This document shows, in pieces, positions 57,491-64,000 of a stretch of 64,000 nt of DNA. Origin of the DNA: an uncultured Erysipelotrichaceae bacterium (GTDB lineage: Bacteria > Bacillota_I > Bacilli_A > Erysipelotrichales > Erysipelotrichaceae); contig CATJXY010000052.1 in the NCBI GenBank assembly GCA_949744505.1, forward strand, positions 1 through 64,000. The letters are read 5' to 3'. Position 1 is the first letter of the stretch; every line of letters starts with the position of its first letter. Both the position numbers and the translations under genes were made by a program. Below the pieces are notes generated by a model. It was not told the origin of the DNA, did no database searches, and saw only the letters and a program-made list of their open reading frames with translations.

Positions 57491-58672
57491 TTATAAAGAC
57501 TTAATTGCTTTATTTAAACGCTCCATCGCTTCTTCCAATACCCATTTCGGACAAGCAATGTTTAATCGTTCAAATCCACTTCCGCTTTCTAAGAAAGTGT
57601 ATCCTTGATTCGTATACCAATACGCTTTGCTTTCCATGAATTCTTCCAACTGCTCGTCTGTCATATTCAAGGCTCTAAAGTCAATCCACATCAAATAGGT
57701 TCCCTCACACTCAATCGTTTTCAACATCGGAAGATTTTCTTTTATATACTCTGTGACAAAACGCTTATTTTCCGCAAGTGTTTCCAATAACTCTTCCAAC
57801 CAATCTTCACATTCCGCATATCCGATACGACAAGCTTCAAATGATAAAATCCCCAAAGAAGTCACATGCCACTTTCTTGCCAAAGCCCAGAACTTTTTAA
57901 AGCGTTCTTCGTTTGGAATAATTATATTGGAAACTTTCATTCCTGCAACATTGAATGTTTTGGAAACGGATGTACACATCATACAATTATCTTCAATTTC
58001 TTTTGATAATGTCGGGAAACAAATATGATGATATCCGGGCATAATTAAATCATGATGGATTTCATCTGCTACAATAAATACATGATTCTCTAAGCAAATC
58101 TGTGCAATTCTTTCTAATTCTTCTTTTTTCCATACTCTTCCGGTCGGATTATGTGGAGAACACAAAATGAACATTGTTGTTTTCGGATCTTTTGCTTTCG
58201 CTTCAAAATCCTCAAAATCAATTTCATAATGCCCGTCTTTTAAGACTAAGTTATTCACCAACAATTTTCTTTGACAATCTTCAACGGCATGAAAGAACGG
58301 TGGATAAGAAGGAGCCATGATCAATACATTTTCATCAGCTTTACTGAAACACTCTATTGCCAAATGAATTGCACAAACCACTCCCGGAGTTGTTGCAATA
58401 CGCTCACGATTAACCTCATAACCATGTCTTTTTTTCATCCAATTACAAATTGCATCGTAATATGCTTTAGATGGATTAGCATAACCCAAAATGCTGTCCG
58501 TCAAGTAATCTTTTAATCCTTCGGTGATTTTTGAAGGAGTTTTAAATTCCATATCTGCAACAGAGAATGGAACGATCCCTTTTGGTAGTTCTCTACCTTT
58601 CCCTTTCATTGATTCCCATTTTGATGAACTAAGTTCACTGCGATCTACTAATGTAGTAAAATCATATTTCAT
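57491..58672 (-). CDS. MalY/PatB-family PLP enzyme (cystathionine beta-lyase/aminotransferase)
   Basis: 393 residues. Fold-type I PLP enzyme: PGVVCAIHLAIECF, FILCSPHNPTGRVWKKEEL, VADEIHHDL and the PLP lysine in SVSKTFNVAGMK. PatB/MalY enzymes cleave cystathionine or cysteine C-S bonds. MalY has a side role as a maltose regulator in enteric bacteria, but nothing here indicates that. Monocistronic. Confidence 0.92.
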   Translation of the reverse strand: MKYDFTTLVDRSELSSSKWESMKGKGRELPKGIVPFSVADMEFKTPSKITEGLKDYLTDSILGYANPSKAYYDAICNWMKKRHGYEVNRERIATTPGVVCAIHLAIECFSKADENVLIMAPSYPPFFHAVEDCQRKLLVNNLVLKDGHYEIDFEDFEAKAKDPKTTMFILCSPHNPTGRVWKKEELERIAQICLENHVFIVADEIHHDLIMPGYHHICFPTLSKEIEDNCMMCTSVSKTFNVAGMKVSNIIIPNEERFKKFWALARKWHVTSLGILSFEACRIGYAECEDWLEELLETLAENKRFVTEYIKENLPMLKTIECEGTYLMWIDFRALNMTDEQLEEFMESKAYWYTNQGYTFLESGSGFERLNIACPKWVLEEAMERLNKAIKSL

Positions 58673-58770
58673 ATTTCAAATACCTCTCCAATTAATATTA
58701 TTATCGCATTTTTAAAAGTAAAATAAAAGGTCAAAACAGCTAAATATTTGAATGTTTTATTCACAACACA

Positions 58771-58794
58771 AAAAAGAAGCTGAATTTCAGCTTC
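58771..58794 (-). terminator. Terminator of the asparaginase-family gene
   Basis: GAAGCTGA-ATT-TCAGCTTC hairpin then UUUUU on the minus strand; the stem overlaps the gene's stop codon. Confidence 0.8.
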
Positions 58795-59707
58795 AATCAA
58801 CACGATCCTCTTTTTGTACTTCACGAATAAATACATTCCCGTTTTTCGGTTCTGCATAATATACTTTTGCTTCATGATTGCTATCGGCAATAACAAATGC
58901 AAAGGGGCAATTTGTTCCAACTCCCCACTCACCAAATCGATTCATACAAACAACCGAAATGGAATGAGCTTTTCCAATTCTTCGCTTTAACTTTTCATCC
59001 AACTCAAACACTGCCTTTTCCGCAGCTTTTTGAGGAGAATCCCCTTCTTTCATTAACCGAACGATTTCATAACTGAGACATCCCTTCATGATATCTTCTC
59101 CTACCCCGGTTGCTGCCGCAGCTCCTATTTCATCATCCGCATAAAATCCGGATCCGATTATCGGACTATCCCCGACACGACCATCTTTTTTCATAAACAA
59201 TCCGGAAGTGGATGTTGCCGCAACAAGATGCCCACTTTGATCCAATCCAACCACTCCGACGGTATCATGATCATTGTAAGAACGAAGTTCTTGATTCATT
59301 TCTTCTTTTCTTTTTAAATAAGTCGAATTCGATAATTCAGTCGATAAATCTATCTGTTGTAACCCTAAGCGCTGTGCTTCCTTTTTTGCACCTTTTCCCA
59401 CTAATTGACAATTAAATTCATTTTCCGAAAGTAATCTTGCCAAATGAACCGGTGAAGCAATATTTTCAACAGCACCTACTGCTCCAAAGCGTAAGGTTGC
59501 TCCATCCATAAAAGCTCCATCCAATTGGATCGTTCCTTCCTCATTTGGCAATCCACCAAATCCGACTGAAGTAAAAGACGGTTCGGCTTCTACAATTTGT
59601 ACGGTTTTTTCCACAGCATCTTTTACATTTATCCCCTGTTTTAGCATTTCAGCGCCTTGACATACCCCATCATACGCCATTTTCCATGTTGCAATTAATG
59701 ACCACAT
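58793..59707 (-). CDS. Isoaspartyl peptidase / glycosylasparaginase-family (Ntn) hydrolase
   Basis: 304 residues. N-terminal half WKMAYDGVCQGAEML; the cleavage-activation site is HDTVGVVGLDQSGHLVAATSTSG, where Thr after His-Asp becomes the nucleophile after autocleavage. Members hydrolyse N4-glycosyl-asparagine, isoaspartyl dipeptides or asparagine. No signal peptide. It follows the membrane-anchored Mur ligase by ~11 nt in one operon. Confidence 0.92.
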   Translation of the reverse strand: MWSLIATWKMAYDGVCQGAEMLKQGINVKDAVEKTVQIVEAEPSFTSVGFGGLPNEEGTIQLDGAFMDGATLRFGAVGAVENIASPVHLARLLSENEFNCQLVGKGAKKEAQRLGLQQIDLSTELSNSTYLKRKEEMNQELRSYNDHDTVGVVGLDQSGHLVAATSTSGLFMKKDGRVGDSPIIGSGFYADDEIGAAAATGVGEDIMKGCLSYEIVRLMKEGDSPQKAAEKAVFELDEKLKRRIGKAHSISVVCMNRFGEWGVGTNCPFAFVIADSNHEAKVYYAEPKNGNVFIREVQKEDRVD

Positions 59708-59718
59708 TTTTATTTCTC

Positions 59719-61293
59719 CTAATTATTAAACGCATCCGGCAAATCATTTTCCAAAAGGATCGTATCTTCTTTGGATGCCAACTGATAAACAAGTGAAAAT
59801 GCCTCTTTCACTGTTTTAACGACATGTATATTTTCTTTTACAAATCCACTTTGATTTAGCCCCTCAACAATCGGAGCAGTCTGATTCACTCCTACTAAAA
59901 TCGCAATATCAGCCTTTTCTTTCATTGCCGCTCCAAAATTTCGATTCACTTCTTCCTGAATCTCTCCTAAATCAATCATTCCCGGTGTAACAATAATTCT
60001 TTTTCCCGGCATCATCTTCAAAACTTCAAGCGACATATTCGCACCGACCGGATTTGAATTAAACGCATTATCAATAAAAGTATAACCATTTATTTTCTTC
60101 ACTTCTAAGCGATGTTCAACATACTTTACTTTGGCTACTGCCTTTTGTAAAGGCTCCCATGCAAGTTTAAGTTCTCTTCCCACCGCAATAGCACAAAGAA
60201 TATTGGAAATATTATGCTTCCCTAACAGTTTTGTAGTAAATGGTATCTTTGTTCCATCTTGAAGTGCCACATTAAAACGACTTCCCTGTGGACTGTATTC
60301 AATATCCACTGCACGATAATCAACATCTTCACTATCAATGCCCACTGTAACAATTTTACATGTATTTCTTACTCGATAATTACGGATATATTCATTATCC
60401 ATATTTAAAAAACCGACTCCGTTAACCGGAAGCATTTCAATCATTTTCATCTTTTCATTGATAATATTATCCAACGATCCAAATGTATTCAAATGCTGCG
60501 GACCGATACTTGTTACAATACCGTATTGCGGATGAACAAAATTCATCAATGTTTCGATATCTTTAACATGGTCTGCTCCCATTTCGCAAATAAATACCTC
60601 ATGAAGTGACTTAAGCATGGTCCGGATTGTAATCGTAATTCCCATCGGTGTATTAAAAGAAGCGGGAGTCATTAAAGAATAAAATTGTTCGGATAAAATT
60701 TCCTGTAAAACATTTTTACTTGATGTTTTTCCAAAACTTCCTGTTATTCCGATTTTTTTAAGTGATGTATGATCTTCCAAAATTCTTTTCGCATCATTCA
60801 AATAATGTTTTTTTACTGCATTTTCAATAGGAGAAGTTAAAATTGCCATCGGATAAATCAATATCCATGCCATTGAACTGTCCAGTAAAGCTAACAAAGC
60901 AACAAATCGTAAAGGTAACATTATATAAGCAAGAACAAGAATCAATCCTTGAAGAAGAGCCATTACTACAATCTGTCTTTTTACTCGATCTGTACAATGC
61001 AAAGGCTTGATATAATCTTTTTTCTTTTCATTTTGCAATAAAACAAAACCATTTATAGCCGCAAGCACCAAGCCCCCCACATAACTATAAATTCCATCTG
61101 TAAAAATAAATAAAAGTCCACATAAGATCAAGCACAATAAACCATTCAATAAGAATTGCTTCATCCAATTTTGCTTAAACCATGCACTATATCTTCCACA
61201 TTCATAACGATTTTGTTGGAACATATGCAAAGCTCGTTTTGTCGGAACCCAACAAGATAACAGACTAATTAACAAATAGGGTAAACAGTACAT
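59719..61293 (-). CDS. Membrane-anchored Mur ligase (MurF-like) with N-terminal transmembrane domain
   Basis: 524 residues. The first ~170 residues hold about six hydrophobic segments in place of the usual MurF UDP-MurNAc-recognition domain. Then comes the Mur ligase ATPase: P-loop GITGSFGKTSSKN (~192), the MGADHVKDI and SIGPQHLNTFG motifs, and a C-terminal ligase domain with DNAFNSNPVGANMSL. The P-loop has Phe where MurF usually has Asn (GSNGKT). Such proteins occur in Bacillota, and no substrate has been established here; a membrane-bound amino-acid or dipeptide ligase for an envelope precursor is the inference. Confidence 0.88.
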   Translation of the reverse strand: MYCLPYLLISLLSCWVPTKRALHMFQQNRYECGRYSAWFKQNWMKQFLLNGLLCLILCGLLFIFTDGIYSYVGGLVLAAINGFVLLQNEKKKDYIKPLHCTDRVKRQIVVMALLQGLILVLAYIMLPLRFVALLALLDSSMAWILIYPMAILTSPIENAVKKHYLNDAKRILEDHTSLKKIGITGSFGKTSSKNVLQEILSEQFYSLMTPASFNTPMGITITIRTMLKSLHEVFICEMGADHVKDIETLMNFVHPQYGIVTSIGPQHLNTFGSLDNIINEKMKMIEMLPVNGVGFLNMDNEYIRNYRVRNTCKIVTVGIDSEDVDYRAVDIEYSPQGSRFNVALQDGTKIPFTTKLLGKHNISNILCAIAVGRELKLAWEPLQKAVAKVKYVEHRLEVKKINGYTFIDNAFNSNPVGANMSLEVLKMMPGKRIIVTPGMIDLGEIQEEVNRNFGAAMKEKADIAILVGVNQTAPIVEGLNQSGFVKENIHVVKTVKEAFSLVYQLASKEDTILLENDLPDAFNN

Positions 61294-61296
61294 AAA

Positions 61297-62055
61297 TTAT
61301 TTCTCCTTATCATTTTGCAAGAACACATTGACAATTTGATTAAATCGAACAATTTGATGAAAATAAGCATAATGATCATCCTCTTCAAATAAAATCAAAG
61401 CGGCATCTTTCATTTTTTCTTCCATCATTTTTCCCATCCAAACAGGGGTTGCCTCATCTTTTGAACCGAATATCAAAAGCGTAGGACATGTTACTTTATC
61501 TAAAATTTCACTGACATCATCATTAACACATTTTACAAAAATTTGTCTTGTAATTCCATCCGCATTTTTATAATCTTCACTTCCAAACATCGATTTGATT
61601 TGATCGCTGTAATGATTGATTCCCGGTAAATCAAGGAAATGTTTTACCGTCTTATAAGCAACAATCTTAGATTTTACCGCTAAACTTTGCTTTGGCTTGA
61701 TTCCGGCTGCTCCTGTTAAGACCATTTTTCTAACCGGATATTCAGCTGCATAACGTATTGCCACTCTACATCCAAAAGAATGACCAATCAAAATCGGATC
61801 TTGCAGATCATACTTTACAACTAACTCTCTTAAAAAATCCTTATAATCTTCAACACCCCAAACTTCTGTAGGTGTATCACTTTTCCCAAAACAAGGAAAA
61901 TCTAAATTGAACACATGGAAATCTTTTTCGAGCGCTCTTTGAATCGGCTCCATCATGGAAATATTTTGTCCCCAACCATGCAAGAGAATGACCGCATGAC
62001 CGCTTCCTGTTTCTTCTATTTCTGTATTAACACCTTTTATTATTACTTGAGCCAT
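61297..62055 (-). CDS. Alpha/beta hydrolase
   Basis: 252 residues. HGWGQNIS oxyanion segment (~27), nucleophile elbow GHSFGCRVA (Ser~94), Asp in FGSKDEATP and His in EEDDHYAYF. Esterase or peptidase of unknown substrate. It starts at ATG 62055 (GGAGG at 7 nt); the track starts one codon earlier at a TTG. First gene of the operon continuing into the Mur-like ligase 3 nt away. Confidence 0.9.
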   Translation of the reverse strand: MAQVIIKGVNTEIEETGSGHAVILLHGWGQNISMMEPIQRALEKDFHVFNLDFPCFGKSDTPTEVWGVEDYKDFLRELVVKYDLQDPILIGHSFGCRVAIRYAAEYPVRKMVLTGAAGIKPKQSLAVKSKIVAYKTVKHFLDLPGINHYSDQIKSMFGSEDYKNADGITRQIFVKCVNDDVSEILDKVTCPTLLIFGSKDEATPVWMGKMMEEKMKDAALILFEEDDHYAYFHQIVRFNQIVNVFLQNDKEK

Positions 62056-62139
62056 CAATTTTCCTCCATTGTTTCTCTATTATTATATGTAAACTCTTGC
62101 CAAAAGGAAAGAAAAATGAAAAATAAGAGAAATAAGATA

Positions 62140-62168
62140 TTGAAATTTTATGCAAAATAATATATACT
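62140..62168 (+). promoter_or_regulatory. Promoter of the NfeD/SPFH operon
   Basis: TTGAAA (62140-62145), 17-nt spacer, TATACT (62163-62168), then RBS AAAGGAG before the first ORF. Confidence 0.75.
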
Positions 62169-62192
62169 TAGTACAAGAAAGGAGTTCTTACA

Positions 62193-62558
62193 ATGTACCA
62201 ATGGTTTAAAGGAAATGTGAATTCAAATATTGTTACGTTTTATCCTAACAATTTTACCCTGAACAATATTGCGGCTTCTTATTTCCAAGACTGTCGATGG
62301 TGTTGTCTTGGAATCGATAAAGAAAATTATAAGATTGCAATCAAGCCGATAACTAAGCGTGAAATTGATTTAAAACTTGTACCTAAAGATGCTATGCATA
62401 AAATATCGATGGGTAAAGGATATGCACGGATCAGTAATAAATCAATCATGGAAGAGATTGGTGCAATGCTTAATGAAACTTGCAACGGAATTAAATTTCA
62501 AGCAGAATTTGATGAAGAGGAAAAAATGTTAGTCATCAACTTACAGGATCGAATTTAG
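62193..62558 (+). CDS. Protein of unknown function, first gene of the NfeD/SPFH operon
   Basis: 121 residues, cytosolic, mixed alpha/beta: a folded N-terminal part (NFTLNNIAASYFQDCRWCCLGID with three cysteines) and an acidic C-terminus (FQAEFDEEEKMLVINLQDRI). I do not recognise the family. It is clearly a gene: promoter TTGAAA-17-TATACT, RBS AAAGGAG, and a 12-nt gap to nfeD. The context suggests it works with the flotillin-like membrane complex. Confidence 0.8.
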   Translation: MYQWFKGNVNSNIVTFYPNNFTLNNIAASYFQDCRWCCLGIDKENYKIAIKPITKREIDLKLVPKDAMHKISMGKGYARISNKSIMEEIGAMLNETCNGIKFQAEFDEEEKMLVINLQDRI

Positions 62559-62570
62559 GAGGTGGTTACG

Positions 62571-63002
62571 ATGACAATATTTCATTGGTTATGGATCATA
62601 GTTTTCATGGCTGCCGTTATTATCGAATTGGCTACTGCTTCCGCAATGGTCAGTATATGGTTTGCCGCAGGAGCTATTGTTGGCTTGATAGCTTCATTAT
62701 TTAATACAAGTTTTCTTGTTCAAGCCATTTTATTTTTTATCACATCTTTCGCTTCTTTAGCAATTATCCGACCTCTTACCGCAAATTATACAAGAGGAAA
62801 TATCATCCATACTAATTCTGATGCTTTAATCGGAATGAAAGTTCGTCTTATCAGAGCAATCGCAGAGGATCATTTCGGAGAAGTTGTAATTAACGGAATT
62901 CATTGGAATGCCGTCGAAAAAGATAGAAATGATGTCAAAGAAGGATCTATCGTTGAGATTTTGGCAATTGAAGGGTCAAAACTCATCGTTAAGAAACATT
63001 AA
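62571..63002 (+). CDS. NfeD-family membrane protein
   Basis: 143 residues (short-form NfeD). Two or three N-terminal membrane segments (IFHWLWIIVFMAAVIIELAT, VSIWFAAGAIVGLIASL, AILFFITSFASLAIIRPL) and a C-terminal OB-fold domain (GMKVRLIRAIAEDHFGEVVINGIHW). It partners SPFH proteins in membrane microdomains. I start at ATG 62571, 10 nt after AGGAGG; the track start at 62562 lies in that RBS. Confidence 0.9.
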   Translation: MTIFHWLWIIVFMAAVIIELATASAMVSIWFAAGAIVGLIASLFNTSFLVQAILFFITSFASLAIIRPLTANYTRGNIIHTNSDALIGMKVRLIRAIAEDHFGEVVINGIHWNAVEKDRNDVKEGSIVEILAIEGSKLIVKKH

Positions 63003-63018
63003 GGAAAGGAGTTTATTT

Positions 63019-63912
63019 ATGATATTTGAAATTCTTATTTTTCTAGTATTTTTAGCAATCATCTTTACAGCAATCGCTTATTGTGTACGTGTCGTACCTC
63101 AATCTAAAGCATTTGTTGTAGAACGCTTAGGTTCTTACAACGCAACATGGACAACCGGTCTACACATGGTTGTACCATTCATTGATCGTGTTGCCAACAA
63201 AGTTACTTTAAAAGAAATTGTAAAAGATTTCGATCCACAACCGGTTATCACAAAAGATAACGTTACAATGCAGATTGATACTGTCGTTTATTTTCAAATC
63301 ACAGATCCAAAACTTTACACTTATGGTATTGAGCAACCAATCAGTGCTTTAGAAAATTTAACCGCAACTACATTGCGTAATATTATCGGTGAGTTGGAAT
63401 TGGATGAAACATTAACTTCTCGTGATATTATTAATACCAAAATGCGTTCTATCTTGGATGAAGCAACAGATCCATGGGGAGTAAAAGTAACCCGTGTTGA
63501 AGTCAAAAACATTATTCCACCACGTGACATTCAAGCTTCAATGGAAAAACAGATGAGAGCTGAACGTGAAAGACGTGAAGCAATCCTGTTAGCAGAGGGT
63601 GAAAAGAAAGCTGCAATTCTTGCCGCTGAAGGTGAGAAAGAAGCAATGGTACTACGTGCTAATGCTAAAAAAGAAGCAATGATTGCCGAAGCCGAAGGTC
63701 AAGCACAAGCTGCTATGAAAGTTTATGAGGCTCAAGCTAAAGGTATCAAAATGATCAATGATGCTAATCCGACTCAGGCTTATCTAACACTTCAAAGCTA
63801 TGAAGCATTTAAGAGTGCCGCTAATGGTCAAGCAACAAAAATCATTATTCCAAGTGAAATTCAAGGACTTGCTTCAACTCTAACTGCTTTATCTGAAACA
63901 GTTAAGAAATAA
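63019..63912 (+). CDS. SPFH-domain (stomatin/prohibitin-like) membrane protein
   Basis: 297 residues. N-terminal membrane anchor (MIFEILIFLVFLAIIFTAI), the SPFH domain with VERLGSYNATWTTGLHMVVPF and IDTVVYFQITDPKLYTYGI (~35-190), then an alanine/glutamate-rich coiled coil (AILAAEGEKEAMVLRANAKKE, ~195-270). It forms large oligomeric rafts with NfeD. I moved the start to ATG 63019 (RBS AAAGGAG); the track start at 62908 runs into nfeD. Confidence 0.93.
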   Translation: MIFEILIFLVFLAIIFTAIAYCVRVVPQSKAFVVERLGSYNATWTTGLHMVVPFIDRVANKVTLKEIVKDFDPQPVITKDNVTMQIDTVVYFQITDPKLYTYGIEQPISALENLTATTLRNIIGELELDETLTSRDIINTKMRSILDEATDPWGVKVTRVEVKNIIPPRDIQASMEKQMRAERERREAILLAEGEKKAAILAAEGEKEAMVLRANAKKEAMIAEAEGQAQAAMKVYEAQAKGIKMINDANPTQAYLTLQSYEAFKSAANGQATKIIIPSEIQGLASTLTALSETVKK

Positions 63913-63927
63913 AAGATTTTAAAAAAA

Positions 63928-63957
63928 GGGATGACAAATCAGTTGTTATCCCTTTAT
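63928..63957 (+). terminator. Terminator of the NfeD/SPFH operon
   Basis: GGGATGACAA-ATCAG-TTGTTATCCC (one G-U), then a short T-run. Confidence 0.8.
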
Positions 63958-63978
63958 TATATTAAAGAGGTGATATGC

Positions 63979-64000
63979 ATGGATGAAGCAAAACTAATTC
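63979..64000 (+). CDS. Start of an unidentified gene, cut by the right edge
   Basis: ATG with RBS AGAGGTGAT eight bases upstream; the seven complete codons visible read MDEAKLI. Too short to identify. It may be a following operon after the terminator. Confidence 0.45.

Overview
ORGANISM. AT-rich DNA with strong AGGAGG-type ribosome binding sites and dense intrinsic terminators. Gene content is that of a low-GC Gram-positive anaerobe: smpB beside ssrA and rnr beside secG, a glgC-glgD-glgA set, a sortase-type surface protein, a 1,400-residue 2-hydroxyacyl-CoA dehydratase activase-like protein, LemA, and ABC-F/MATE exporters. The protein flavour suggests Erysipelotrichia (Bacillota). This is an inference; no rRNA is present to settle it.

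LEFT, ACCESSORY (1-12.1 kb). The window opens inside cas9. Its first ~117 codons run off the left edge on the minus strand and are absent from the ORF track. Directly upstream is a probable tracrRNA gene, then a WYL-domain regulator. The tracrRNA promoter and the WYL promoter share a sequence (TGTTCA-N6-TGTACAGRGTAT), so the regulator may control both. Next come an XRE/AbrB-like regulator overlapping a frameshifted MGT-type glycosyltransferase, a MarR regulator with a giant dehydratase activase, a DUF3267 membrane zincin, a tRNA-Arg(CCT), and a methyltransferase divergent from a frameshifted ABC-F gene. The ABC-F gene has a leader peptide and stacked hairpins typical of ribosome-mediated attenuation.

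PEPTIDE REGION (12.1-28.5 kb). A D,D-carboxypeptidase is followed by a ~15 kb minus-strand operon read from 28.5 to 13.4 kb: an orphan creatinase N-terminal domain, OppB-C-D-F-A, two M24 peptidases, an S9 peptidase, PepD, a guanylate kinase, an M29 aminopeptidase and a third M24 peptidase. Together they import oligopeptides and degrade them, with a bias toward proline-containing peptides.

SURFACE AND RNA REGION (28.5-42.2 kb). MATE exporter, GNAT, a 2,122-residue surface protein with InlB-like and other repeats and a C-terminal SPNTG sorting signal, a small unknown protein, tmRNA, smpB, rnr, secG, a small kinase and a tiny membrane protein.

CORE METABOLISM AND ENVELOPE (42.2-64 kb). pgk-tpiA, glgC-glgD-glgA, DUF624, LemA-DUF3137, ung, GNAT, a secA without its zinc-binding tail, a small exported protein, ddl, a HAD phosphatase, TraX, a MalY/PatB aminotransferase, an asparaginase-family hydrolase, a membrane-anchored Mur ligase, an alpha/beta hydrolase, and a plus-strand operon of an unknown protein, NfeD and an SPFH (flotillin/stomatin) protein. 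A new gene begins in the last 22 bases.

LIMITS. Assignments come from reading translated sequence and motifs. No database search or folding program was run, so promoter, operator and RNA-structure calls are hypotheses by eye.
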